Source: Clostridia bacterium (GTDB lineage: Bacteria > Bacillota > Clostridia > UMGS1883). From it: DNA of 23,941 bases. The notes below the pieces were generated by a model, which had not been told where the DNA came from, made no database searches, and was given only the letters and a program-made list of their open reading frames with translations. The position numbers were made by a program, and so were the translations under genes. Below, one piece after another: positions 8,501 through 15,125 of the stretch (positions within the stretch are counted from its first letter, which is position 1; every line of letters starts with the position of its first letter). The stretch spans positions 1-23,941 of the forward strand of contig JAFUJG010000182.1 in the NCBI GenBank assembly GCA_017468215.1. The letters run 5' to 3'.

Positions 8501-8663
8501 CTACGTTAGGATACTGTGTTATAACTGCACCCACAGGGATTTCCATTTCGGGCATCATAGCCATAGGAAGCATCGTTACAGAGTAAAGACCTATTACAAC
8601 AAATATAAGCACCGCCATAATTACGCTGACAGGTCGCTTAACCGATAATTCACTGAGTTTCAT
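5547..8663 (-). CDS. RND-family efflux transporter (AcrB/HAE1-like permease)
   Basis: A 1038-residue inner-membrane, proton-driven exporter of drugs or amphiphiles, of normal length for the family. The order is TM1 (about 10-30), a large external porter/docking half (about 40-330) starting LPMAMMPEMEIP, TM2-6 (about 335-540), TM7 (about 540-560), a second external half, and TM8-12 (about 855-1010) with the repeated LTGIIVNNAIVLIDF. In TM4 the AcrB Asp-Asp proton relay reads GMLVDNAVVVIEN (D399, N400), a variant common in this superfamily. It is the last gene of a TolC-like/adaptor/RND operon, 33 nt after the adaptor with a GAGGAG ribosome-binding site. Substrate unknown; relatives in Gram-positives include SwrC, a surfactin exporter. 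The C-terminus is Lys-rich. Confidence 0.95.
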   Translation of the reverse strand: MKLSELSVKRPVSVIMAVLIFVVIGLYSVTMLPMAMMPEMEIPVGAVITQYPNVGAQEVENLVTKTVESALGSVSGVSGMVSQSSEGLSLVMLEFDSGVDLDDAITSVKDQVSLIEDYLPEECEAPMVLKLDMSMMASAMFTVTYEGYDPIQTKKFVEDNVVDKLESVAGVASVSVAGAEERQFEVVVSPEKIFGYNINLSGIVGSIAAQNQNLPAGSITGLGKDMNVRVVNKFNDIYDIEEVPITLPTGQVIYIKDIAKVYDTYSDTSTYSRTNGEESISISITQESDANTVDVVNAVLEALDQIKQDNSKFDYVTVFEQGSYIENAIGSVAESAVVGAVLAILILLLFLGSFRTSMVIGITMPVSVVTTFIGMFFSGMTLNVVSLGGLALGVGMLVDNAVVVIENIFRRRNDLGEDKNKAAIKGAGEVMGAVVASVVTTCIVYVPVLFIDNMVSIMFKQLAFTIIFSQISALLVTYLLVPMLSSRIETLSGVTKKRLDFIFKPFDKFMAWVYKVYDKAIRTVLKKRKSFVAFTLAVFVLAMVVLMNIGMTLMPSSDEGVISVSIELPTGSRLEDTNKITAKVESIISQNETVETIAATVGGGSMSAIMGASQNSASVTVTLKDNRTKATVDIAEDIRAALSNIAGATISVEASNTTMAMMASDEVEFSFTGDDDEVLEAFVIQAEEWMQTMPSITQTTTSISETKPEVKITPKKSAASQHSLTAATLNGLVYQALAETTASRITQSGSEYNIIVKYPDSYVEDYTDLKNLRITTPRGAIVSLGEVADIEIAQGSTTLTRVDQKRTITLTGKFYGEDLQTVTNQFNDILEQNGLPEGIGVVESGTYEIMMDAMESLLIAIFLGILLMYMVMAAQFESFSEPFIVLFTLPLAMIGVVLSLLVAGEPLSVIGCVGILMLTGIIVNNAIVLIDFFKTLSKEKPDETRTNIIVESCKTRLRPILMTSLTSVLGFLPMALSTAEGSEMMHPLATVLIGGLLIGTLLTLLFIPVIYSIFDDRKRKSDEKKKAKQNFKKALADE

Positions 8664-8696
8664 AAGTGAAAAACTCCTCTCTAATAAGTCTTTAAA

Positions 8697-9989
8697 TTAT
8701 TCGACTATATTTACATAGTTGTTTGTCTCGGAAATATATTCCTTGCCGTCGCAAACTACGGTTTCGCCTTCTTCAACGCCGTCTACTATTTGGGTATACT
8801 CGCCGTCAGAAACGCCGCATTCAACGTAACGAAGCTGAGCATAGCCATCTGTAACTACATAAATGTAATTGCCTTCCTCTGTTTGGACAATTGCAGTATC
8901 GGGCACGCAAAGTGCGTCACTTTCGCTCTGTTCTGTAATGAGAGTTACGTCTGCAAACATGCCTGCTTTAATTTCGTCCTCGTCGTTGTCAATGCTTACC
9001 CTTACAACATACATGCCGCTTACCGCATCCTTAACAGGGTTAACAAGGCTAATTTCGCCTTCGATTTCATCCATACCTGCAGCAGATACGCTTACTATTG
9101 CTTCGCCGCCACGTGTAAGATGAGGAACTACGGATTCGGTAACCTTTATTTCTACCGCAAGCTCGCTTGTGTCCGAAATTGTAAAAAGGGGCGTTCCTGC
9201 CGCTGCAAACTGACCGATTGCAATATTTTTAGAAGATATGTAGCCGGAAATAGGAGCTTTTATAACGGTTTCTGCAACCATGGCCTTTGCCTGGTCAACA
9301 GCTACGGATGCGGTGGAAAGAGCCGCCTTAGCTGTTGTTACCCCGCTTTCTGCACTCTTTTTATTACCGGGTCCAAGAACATTTACCGTAATATCGTAAC
9401 TGTTTTTTGCACCTTCGTATGCAAGTGATGCACTTTCGTAGGCACTCTTTGCACTTTCAAACACAACAAGACTTACAGCACCTTTTTCATAGAGCTCTTT
9501 CTGGCGTTCGTAATTTGTTTTTGCATCGTTATATCCGATTTCAGCTGTTGCTACAGCCTGAGCCAGCTGTACTTCGGTCTGCTTGTTTACGCCGTCGACA
9601 TTATCTCTTGCTGTAACTGCACTCTGGTACGCTGCATCTGCCTGGCTGTAGCCTGCCTTTGCCTGAGTAAGCTGACGTGAATAATCCGAATCATCAAGGA
9701 TTACAAGAACATCACCTTCATCTACCCAGTCGCCTAAATCTACATTGATTCTTTCAACCTTTGCAGACACCTTGCTTGTTACATATGCAGTTTCGCCTGC
9801 AATAAGCTCACCTGTATAGGTTGCTGTTGTTTCAATGTCACGCACTACGGCTTCGGCAACAGTAACGTTTATGCCTGCTTCTGTAGCATCGGTAGGGTCG
9901 GTTGCATCCTGTACAGAAGTACAGCCAGCCACGCTTACGGCAAGAGCCATAGCCAAAATAATTGCCGCCGCTTTTTTAAATGTGTTCAT
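8697..9989 (-). CDS. RND efflux periplasmic-adaptor (membrane fusion) lipoprotein
   Basis: A 430-residue HlyD/AcrA-type adaptor linking the RND permease to an exit component. The signal peptide ends in the lipobox VAGC (C23), so it is anchored by lipid. A barrel-sandwich (lipoyl-like) half follows (about 60-95: GETAYVTSKVSAKVERINVDLGDWVDEGDVL), then an alpha-helical hairpin rich in Ala, Gln and Tyr (about 100-235), the second lipoyl half (VIKAPISGYISSKNIAIGQFAAAGTPLF), and beta-barrel and membrane-proximal domains to the end. GAGGAGG precedes the ATG, overlapping the stop of the TolC-like gene, so the two are probably translationally coupled. Being lipid-anchored with an unshortened hairpin fits a cell-envelope tunnel, which is notable beside a TolC-like partner in a Bacillota. 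Confidence 0.95.
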   Translation of the reverse strand: MNTFKKAAAIILAMALAVSVAGCTSVQDATDPTDATEAGINVTVAEAVVRDIETTATYTGELIAGETAYVTSKVSAKVERINVDLGDWVDEGDVLVILDDSDYSRQLTQAKAGYSQADAAYQSAVTARDNVDGVNKQTEVQLAQAVATAEIGYNDAKTNYERQKELYEKGAVSLVVFESAKSAYESASLAYEGAKNSYDITVNVLGPGNKKSAESGVTTAKAALSTASVAVDQAKAMVAETVIKAPISGYISSKNIAIGQFAAAGTPLFTISDTSELAVEIKVTESVVPHLTRGGEAIVSVSAAGMDEIEGEISLVNPVKDAVSGMYVVRVSIDNDEDEIKAGMFADVTLITEQSESDALCVPDTAIVQTEEGNYIYVVTDGYAQLRYVECGVSDGEYTQIVDGVEEGETVVCDGKEYISETNNYVNIVE

Positions 9990-10002
9990 TGCAAATACCT
10001 CC

Positions 10003-11169
10003 TCAAAGTCCTATGGTTGTGTTGTAACCGAACTTTATTACAGCAAGTGCATATGTAACACGTGCGTTTTCAAGCTCGGTCTTTGCGCCGTCCAGCTCTG
10101 CCATAGCTGCTGTCAGTTCAATGTTTGTTATCATTCCCAGGTCATATTTTACCTTTGACGCATCATACAAGGACTGTTTTACCTCAAGATTATTCTCTGC
10201 TACGGCAATTGCATCCTTTGCACTGAGAATAGATGTATATTCATTTCCAAGTGCAAGTCTAATCATTTTCATTGCGTTATTATATGTATATTCGGAATTA
10301 AGATAGTCGCTGTATGCCTGATGGTATAAAGCGGTATCGTCCGTGAGATATCGTTTTGTAATGTTGAAAAGCTCGCTTTTTAACTCATAGTCCTTCCTTG
10401 CCGCAGTTATGTCAAAGCGGGTATTAAGGGCATTTTCTATCAATGCATCTGTATTTTCGGGCAACTGGGGAATGGTAATATCATCGGTAAGATAAAGTGT
10501 ATACTCTGTTCCATCCAGCTGCAACGACACCTTAAGGCTTTCTGTTGCAATAAGAAGTGTTCTCTCGTAGCTGCTAAGACTGTTTTTTGCCTGGAGCACA
10601 GCGTTTTCCGCATTCTTAACCTCTATTGCCGCCACAAACCCTGCCGCAAAGTGCTCTTTCATCAGTGTTTCATTTTCCTCAGCAAGCTTAAGTCCTGTTT
10701 TGCCGATTGCCACAAGCTTTTCCATAAGCTTTACATTATAATATTTTTCAATAACCTCATAGGAAACTGCTGCTACAACCTGCTCTTTTGATTTTTCCGC
10801 AAGCTCAACGCCAACTTTTGCTGCGTAGGGATAGTAACCCTCTTTCAGATATGCAGTTTCAAGTCCATCCGAGATCTTAACAGGTATATTGACATACTTA
10901 GATAACTGATTAAATTCCTTCTGGCTATCCTGTGCAACCTCTAAGGAAAGCTTTGCACTTGTTATTGCCGAATCTGCTGCTTTTACTCTGGGGTTGTTTT
11001 CCAATGCAAGTGCAATGGCGCCTTCAACGCTCAGCTCTATTGCTTTGGTGGGAGTTGCCTCCATCTTTTGTGCAGGAATAAAATTCTCGCTTTCATCGGC
11101 TGCAAAAGCGGGCAAAGAGCAACAAGCAATTGTCGCTGCCACTAATGATGCCGTAAGTTTTTTTATCAT
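10003..11169 (-). CDS. TolC-family outer-membrane-efflux-like protein
   Basis: A 388-residue exported protein with a signal peptide (MIKKLTASLVAATIACCSLPAFA, cleavage after about residue 23) and the long amphipathic helical repeats of the OEP/TolC family. LSVEGAIALALENNPRVKAADSAI opens the first repeat, and the last third has the matching MITNIELTAAMAELDGAKTELENARVTYALAVI. It is shorter than typical TolC (430-490 residues). ATG 11169 is the chosen start because AGGAG lies 8 nt upstream; a GTG nine bases earlier overlaps that site. It is the first gene of the efflux operon. In diderms it would be the outer-membrane exit duct; its role in a presumed monoderm is unclear, possibly a wall-spanning or vestigial tunnel. 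Confidence 0.88.
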   Translation of the reverse strand: MIKKLTASLVAATIACCSLPAFAADESENFIPAQKMEATPTKAIELSVEGAIALALENNPRVKAADSAITSAKLSLEVAQDSQKEFNQLSKYVNIPVKISDGLETAYLKEGYYPYAAKVGVELAEKSKEQVVAAVSYEVIEKYYNVKLMEKLVAIGKTGLKLAEENETLMKEHFAAGFVAAIEVKNAENAVLQAKNSLSSYERTLLIATESLKVSLQLDGTEYTLYLTDDITIPQLPENTDALIENALNTRFDITAARKDYELKSELFNITKRYLTDDTALYHQAYSDYLNSEYTYNNAMKMIRLALGNEYTSILSAKDAIAVAENNLEVKQSLYDASKVKYDLGMITNIELTAAMAELDGAKTELENARVTYALAVIKFGYNTTIGL

Positions 11170-11201
11170 ATATAACACTCCTTTTTCAGACTGCGGAATT
11201 T

Positions 11202-11230
11202 AGTATACTCCCCACATTCTTTATTGTCAA
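11202..11230 (-). promoter_or_regulatory. Promoter of the TolC-adaptor-RND operon
   Basis: On the minus strand TTGACA (11230-11225) and TATACT (11207-11202) with a 17-bp spacer, 33 nt before the start codon. No operator dyad or regulator gene is evident nearby. Confidence 0.82.
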
Positions 11231-11314
11231 TTAACAATTTGTAAACAACTTAGGCACAAATTAAAAACAAAAGTAGCATATTTAATAATTTTTATTGGTA
11301 TAAACAAAAAACTA

Positions 11315-11343
11315 TTGCAAAATGGTTTTTCTTATGTTATAAT
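11315..11343 (+). promoter_or_regulatory. Promoter of tRNA-Leu
   Basis: TTGCAA (11315-11320), 17-bp spacer, extended -10 TGT-TATAAT (box 11338-11343), 16 nt before the tRNA. Confidence 0.85.
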
Positions 11344-11359
11344 CCCATTCGTAGCATCC

Positions 11360-11446
11360 GCCGATGTGATGGAATTGGCAGACGTAACGGACTCAAAATC
11401 CGTCGGTGGCAACACCGTGTGGGTTCGACTCCCACCATCGGCACCA
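11360..11446 (+). tRNA. tRNA-Leu (anticodon CAA)
   Basis: An 87-nt tRNA with acceptor arms GCCGATG/CATCGGC, discriminator A and encoded CCA. The anticodon arm ACGGA-CTCAAAA-TCCGT gives anticodon CAA (codon UUG). The long variable arm GGTGGCAACACC is typical of the class II leucine tRNA. It stands alone with its own promoter and terminator. Confidence 0.97.
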
Positions 11447-11450
11447 AACA

Positions 11451-11490
11451 AAAAAAAGAACATATCCCGCCAGGGATGTGTTCTTTTTTT
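11451..11490 (+). terminator. Terminator of tRNA-Leu
   Basis: Arms AAAAAAAGAACATATCCC and GGGATGTGTTCTTTTTTT (one G-T pair) around a GCCA loop; the hairpin's 3' arm supplies the T-run. Confidence 0.9.
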
Positions 11491-11496
11491 GTATCA

Positions 11497-11529
11497 AAAT
11501 TCCCGCAAGGCTCTGCCCTTCGGGAATTT
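11497..11529 (-). terminator. Terminator of the GH29 gene
   Basis: Arms AAATTCCCG and CGGGAATTT with an inner AAGG/CCTT pairing, beginning 4 nt after the fucosidase stop and ending in TTTT on the minus strand. It may also act on the plus strand. Confidence 0.75.
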
Positions 11530-11532
11530 CTT

Positions 11533-12996
11533 TTAATCTACTTTAATTTTAAATACAACAGGTTTATCCGTTGTGACAACCTCTGTTGTAATATGAAGTC
11601 CATCTTCGTCCCTTTTCCACTCGCATTTGTCATAGCCTAAAGCTTCGACGCTTTTTATAATACCGTGGAAATTAGGTTTTTTGGAAGCATCTGCTTCACC
11701 CAAACTTTTTACGGTTATTTCGCTCCTGCCTTCCATGTTAAGACAAATTGCATATATGCACTCACCCTTTGCGGTAAAGCGTATGTCTTCGTATGTATAA
11801 GGCTTTGCTTCATTATCGGCAAACTGACCTTCTTCAATTGTGGTGGGGCCTTCGCCGCTTTTTCGCCAGAGCTTTGACGAATATATTGCCTCGCCGTTTA
11901 CCTTTAACCAACCGCCTATTTCAAGCAATATGCTTTTATCCTCATGGGGGATCGTTCCGTCTGCCTTGGGACCAACATTTAAAAGAAGCCTTCCGTTTTT
12001 GGAAACGATATCCACCATATCACGTATAATCTGTACGGCACTCTTGTAGCTATTGCCGTTTGTATAGCACCAGGAGTTTTTTGCAACCGAGGTGTCGGTC
12101 TGCCATACATATGGCTTTGTATCGGCGAACTGACCTCTTTCCACATCCACAACAGCACATCCGAACTGGAAGGCATCGTGTTTATAGTTTATAACAACCT
12201 CTTTGCCCCATTCGTCGGCACGGTTGTAGTAATATGCCGCAAACTTTTTAAGGTACGGCTTTACTGCACTATGCTGAATCCACCAGTCGAAATAAACGAT
12301 GGAGGGCTTATATTTATCCACTATTTCACAGCAGCGTACAAGCCAGTCCTCCAAAAACTCCTGTGAGGGGGTAGGCTCACTGAACAAATCGTGATGATTT
12401 TTCTCCTCCATGCTGGGCCAGTACAAATCGCCACGCTTTAATGGCTCTTTTATATCAGAGTCGAACTCTTTTCCGTGACCCATAAAAAACCAATGCTCTA
12501 CACGGTGACTTGACACGCCTTTTGTAAGGCCTTGCTTTTCAAATTCATTATACAGCTCGCCGAGCACATTTCTCCGAGGGCCCATTTTTGCCGCATTCCA
12601 CTGTGAAATATCGCTTTCGTACATCTGGAATCCGTCATGGTGCTCGCCTACCGGAATAACGTACTGTGCTCCCGCCTGTTTAAACAGCTTTGCCCATTCA
12701 GCGGCGTCAAATTTTTCTGCTTTGAACATGGGAATAAAATCCTTATAGCCGAAATTTTTGTGCTCACCATAGGTTTTTATGTGATGGTCGTATTCACACG
12801 TTCCTTTAATATACATCCCTCTGGGGTACCACTCGCTCGAATACGCCGGCACACTGTATACGCCCCAGTGTATAAAAATACCAAACTTTATATCCTCATA
12901 CCATCTGGGAACACGGTACTGCGAAAGCGAATCCCAGGTGGGTTTGAATCGTCCTTTTTCGTTAACATCATCTATAAGCTTTAAATATTTTTCCAT
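11533..12996 (-). CDS. Alpha-L-fucosidase, glycoside hydrolase family 29
   Basis: Releases L-fucose from glycans such as mucin, milk or plant oligosaccharides. The N-terminal barrel has the family signature WYEDIKFGIFIHWGVYSVP (32-50), GEHHDGF (117-123) and IVYFDWW (233-239), in which D237 is the expected nucleophile. NGRLLLNVGPKADGTIP follows at about 332-348, then a C-terminal beta-sandwich. At 487 residues it is of ordinary length. There is no signal peptide, so the enzyme should be cytoplasmic. The ATG has a GGAGGTG ribosome-binding site. It is a monocistronic unit with its own promoter and terminator. The acid/base residue, poorly conserved in GH29, cannot be assigned by eye, and substrate linkage is unknown. 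Confidence 0.95.
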   Translation of the reverse strand: MEKYLKLIDDVNEKGRFKPTWDSLSQYRVPRWYEDIKFGIFIHWGVYSVPAYSSEWYPRGMYIKGTCEYDHHIKTYGEHKNFGYKDFIPMFKAEKFDAAEWAKLFKQAGAQYVIPVGEHHDGFQMYESDISQWNAAKMGPRRNVLGELYNEFEKQGLTKGVSSHRVEHWFFMGHGKEFDSDIKEPLKRGDLYWPSMEEKNHHDLFSEPTPSQEFLEDWLVRCCEIVDKYKPSIVYFDWWIQHSAVKPYLKKFAAYYYNRADEWGKEVVINYKHDAFQFGCAVVDVERGQFADTKPYVWQTDTSVAKNSWCYTNGNSYKSAVQIIRDMVDIVSKNGRLLLNVGPKADGTIPHEDKSILLEIGGWLKVNGEAIYSSKLWRKSGEGPTTIEEGQFADNEAKPYTYEDIRFTAKGECIYAICLNMEGRSEITVKSLGEADASKKPNFHGIIKSVEALGYDKCEWKRDEDGLHITTEVVTTDKPVVFKIKVD

Positions 12997-13016
12997 TTTT
13001 ACACCTCCACAGTTTT

Positions 13017-13044
13017 ATTATATTGTATTTCTCTCAGTTTTCAA
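13017..13044 (-). promoter_or_regulatory. Promoter of the GH29 fucosidase gene
   Basis: TTGAAA (13044-13039) and TATAAT (13022-13017) on the minus strand with a 16-bp spacer, 20 nt before the start codon. Confidence 0.75.
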
Positions 13045-13086
13045 GGTGTTTATGCGACCTTTTTTATAAATTTATGTCATATAAAA

Positions 13087-13113
13087 GAGAACCCACCATT
13101 TTGGTGAGTTCTC
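13087..13113 (-). terminator. Terminator after hisIE
   Basis: A 12-bp stem with one mismatch, GAGAAC/GTTCTC plus CACCA/TGGTG around a TTT loop, followed by TTTTAT on the minus strand and located 16 nt past the hisIE stop. Confidence 0.88.
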
Positions 13114-13128
13114 ACATCTGTTCTGTAT

Positions 13129-13758
13129 TTATCTGCGGTCTTTTAAAACCTCATATACATCCTTTATGTCCATACCTCTTTCTGCAAGCATAACCAAAAG
13201 ATGATAAACAAGGTCGCTTGTTTCCAGTGCAATTTCCTTTTTGTCCTCATTTTTAGCGGCGATAATTGTTTCGCTGCACTCCTCGCCCACTTTTTTAAGG
13301 ATTTTGTCAATACCGCAGTCAAGGAGATAGTTGGTGTAGCTGTCTTCCTTTGGGTTTTCGATTCTGTCGAGGATAACCTTAAAGAGCTCGTCAAGAATGA
13401 ACTCGCCCTTTTCTTCTCTGACAGAAGGTACAAGCTGACCTACAACTACATCACGGTAAAAGCAGGTTGCTTCACCTGTGTGGCAAGCAGGACCCATAGG
13501 CTCAACTGTAAGAAGGATAGTATCCATATCACAGTCAACGCTCATCTTTTTAACCTTCTGGAAGTTGCCGCTTGTTTCGCCTTTGTTCCAAAGGCTCTGT
13601 CTCGACCTGGAATAAAACCAGGTTGTTCCTGTTTCGATTGTTTTTTTAATGCTTTCCTCGTTCATGTATGCAAGCATTAAAACTTCGCCTGTTACGCTCT
13701 GCACTACTGCAGGCACCAGGCCTTTTTCGTCAAACTTTATATCTTTTAAAAATTCCAT
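13129..13758 (-). CDS. hisIE: Bifunctional phosphoribosyl-AMP cyclohydrolase / phosphoribosyl-ATP pyrophosphatase
   Basis: Catalyses steps 2 and 3 of histidine synthesis: hydrolysis of phosphoribosyl-ATP to the AMP form, then ring opening. The HisI half (about 1-110) has [17 protein letters not shown], the metal site DCDMD (75-79) and zinc cysteines C92 and C99. The HisE half (about 120-209) has [13 protein letters not shown] and [13 protein letters not shown], the four-helix MazG-like acidic motifs. The start is ATG 13758, with GGGAG 6 nt upstream. An upstream in-frame start at 13803 would overlap hisA and add 15 residues foreign to the family, so it is not used. hisIE lies 29 nt after hisA and ends the operon. 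Confidence 0.96.
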   Translation of the reverse strand: MEFLKDIKFDEKGLVPAVVQSVTGEVLMLAYMNEESIKKTIETGTTWFYSRSRQSLWNKGETSGNFQKVKKMSVDCDMDTILLTVEPMGPACHTGEATCFYRDVVVGQLVPSVREEKGEFILDELFKVILDRIENPKEDSYTNYLLDCGIDKILKKVGEECSETIIAAKNEDKKEIALETSDLVYHLLVMLAERGMDIKDVYEVLKDRR

Positions 13759-13787
13759 AAAAATCTCCCTTATCTCTTTAATGGCGA

Positions 13788-14507
13788 TTATGCATTTTTG
13801 CAAAGTTCAACCGCTTGGGCAAGGTTGAGCTTTCCGTCATTAATAGCTCTGCCGGTAATTACACCTTCTACCCCTGTTTGTAAAAGTGCTTTTATATCGT
13901 AAATGCACGAAACCCCGCCCGATGCAATAACATTGAGGTTTGTTTCGTTGACCATTTCTTTCATTGCTTCAATGTTCGGGCCGCACATGGCACCGTCTGT
14001 TGCAATGTCTGTATATATAATAGTACGAACTCCTGCTTTTTCTACTTTTTTCGCAAACTCAACTGCTGTAAGGGTGCTTACCTTTTCCCAGCCGTCAGTA
14101 GCTACAAAGCCGTCCTTTGCATCAATGCCCACGGCAATACGTTCACCGTATTTTTTGCAGGCAGTTTCTACAAGTTCAAAATTTTTTACAGCCGCCGTAC
14201 CAAGTATTACTCTGTAAACACCAGCATCTAACAGGGCGTCAATATCCGCCATTGAACGGATACCTCCGCCCGTCTGTACCTTCATTGAGACATTTTTACA
14301 GATTTCCTTTATGGTTTCACGGTTTTTACCGTCACCGCTTCTTGCGCCGTCAAGGTCTACCACATGCAGAAAATTAGCTCCTGACTCCTGCCATTTCAGT
14401 GCTGTTGCAACAGCGTCAGAGGAATAAACAGTTTTTTTATCATAATCCCCCTTGTAAAGGCGTACACATTCGCCGTCCTTGAGGTCAATAGCGGGATATA
14501 TTCTCAT
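13788..14507 (-). CDS. hisA: Phosphoribosylformimino-5-aminoimidazole carboxamide ribotide isomerase
   Basis: A 239-residue (beta/alpha)8 enzyme that isomerises ProFAR to PRFAR, the fourth step of histidine synthesis. Family features: [16 protein letters not shown] with catalytic D8, [11 protein letters not shown] (48-58), QTGGGIR (78-84), AVGIDAKDG with D129, [14 protein letters not shown], and ASGGVS for phosphate binding. AAGGAG sits 7 nt before ATG 14507. It lies 15 nt after the HPr-like gene and before hisIE. hisF, which often lies between hisA and hisI(E), is not here and must be elsewhere. Confidence 0.96.
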   Translation of the reverse strand: MRIYPAIDLKDGECVRLYKGDYDKKTVYSSDAVATALKWQESGANFLHVVDLDGARSGDGKNRETIKEICKNVSMKVQTGGGIRSMADIDALLDAGVYRVILGTAAVKNFELVETACKKYGERIAVGIDAKDGFVATDGWEKVSTLTAVEFAKKVEKAGVRTIIYTDIATDGAMCGPNIEAMKEMVNETNLNVIASGGVSCIYDIKALLQTGVEGVITGRAINDGKLNLAQAVELCKNA

Positions 14508-14522
14508 AAAGGTTCTCCTTAA

Positions 14523-14753
14523 TTACTCAACGATAAATTCTTTCAGTGTTTTTTCGATTTCTTCCGTTTCTTCGGAATAAACTCGCACAACTACAGGCTT
14601 TGAAAGTTCAAGAGAAAAAATTCCCATAAGGCTTTTTGCGTCCACCACGTGTCTTCCGGAGACCATGTCAATGTCGCATTCAAAGTCGTTCACAAGATTA
14701 ACAAAATTCTTTACGTCAACTATGGAAGAAAGCATTACCTTAAAACTTTTCAT
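14523..14753 (-). CDS. HPr-like phosphocarrier-fold protein lacking the active-site histidine
   Basis: A 76-residue protein with the HPr fold signature VDAKSLMGIFSLEL (37-50), matching VNLKSIMGVMSLGI of Bacillus HPr, so S41 corresponds to the regulatory Ser46. Where HPr has GIHARPA with phosphorylated His15, this protein has SIVDVKNF, with no histidine. It thus cannot carry phosphate for sugar transport in the usual way and resembles Crh in logic, although Crh is closer in sequence to HPr. Its role is unknown; a regulatory one is an inference. The start is ATG 14753 with GGTGAT 7 nt upstream. It lies between the DUF896 gene and hisA in one operon. Confidence 0.88.
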   Translation of the reverse strand: MKSFKVMLSSIVDVKNFVNLVNDFECDIDMVSGRHVVDAKSLMGIFSLELSKPVVVRVYSEETEEIEKTLKEFIVE

Positions 14754-14781
14754 ACAATCACCATAACCTTTCTGAAACAAC

Positions 14782-14949
14782 TCAGTCAGTTATTTCAATA
14801 CTGTCTAATGTTTGTCTGAAACTTTTTCTAATTTCCCCTAAATACTCGTCATACAGAGCCTTCTGTTCCTTCTGTTCGGCTTCTGTAAGACCTTCGGATT
14901 TCTTCTTCTTAGCAAGAAAGCTTATCCTGTCAAGCTTAGATTTTTCCAT
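14782..14949 (-). CDS. DUF896 (YnzC/UPF0291) family small protein
   Basis: A 55-residue protein, easy to miss because of its size. The pattern MEKSKLDRISFLAKKKKSEG, LTEAEQKEQKALYDEYL, IRKSFRQTLDSIEITD matches the DUF896 family, a short two-helix protein of Bacillota (YnzC in B. subtilis) whose function is poorly known; some members are linked to the SOS response. There is an AAAGGAC ribosome-binding site 11 nt before ATG 14949. It is the first gene after a good promoter and is followed 28 nt later by the HPr-like gene, so it leads the operon with hisA and hisIE. Confidence 0.93.
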   Translation of the reverse strand: MEKSKLDRISFLAKKKKSEGLTEAEQKEQKALYDEYLGEIRKSFRQTLDSIEITD

Positions 14950-15008
14950 CGTTTCTGAAGTCCTTTCGTTATGCTTTAAGGCAGGTCACTATCCTTACCT
15001 TACGTTGT

Positions 15009-15037
15009 ACTATACTCCTATTGCCGAGCAATTTCAA
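15009..15037 (-). promoter_or_regulatory. Promoter of the DUF896-HPr-like-hisA-hisIE operon
   Basis: TTGAAA (15037-15032) and TATAGT (15014-15009) on the minus strand with a 17-bp spacer, 59 nt before the DUF896 start. No T-box or histidine leader peptide is seen in the short leader. Confidence 0.75.
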
Positions 15038-15065
15038 GTTTTGTAACCAAATTGTAACATTGCTC

Positions 15066-15094
15066 TTTACTTTAAATTTCTTTAGTGTTAAAAT
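15066..15094 (+). promoter_or_regulatory. Promoter of the secreted metalloprotease gene
   Basis: TTTACT (15066-15071), 17-bp spacer, extended -10 TGT-TAAAAT (box 15089-15094), 31 nt before the start codon. It is divergent from the DUF896 operon promoter, with only 28 bp between the two -35 boxes. Confidence 0.65.
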
Positions 15095-15125
15095 AAATTT
15101 ATATTAAACAACAGGAGGTTTCAAA

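Noticed and set aside
11169..11178. GTG at 11178 as start of the TolC-like gene
   Set aside because: It overlaps the AGGAG ribosome-binding site, which is correctly spaced for ATG 11169.
11315..11640. Two open frames running through tRNA-Leu
   Set aside because: Same reason: they cross the tRNA and terminator hairpins.
14508..15125. T-box or histidine attenuator for the his genes
   Set aside because: The leader before DUF896 is short, with no histidine-rich peptide, no T-box AGGGUGGNACCGCG-like bulge and no terminator hairpin.
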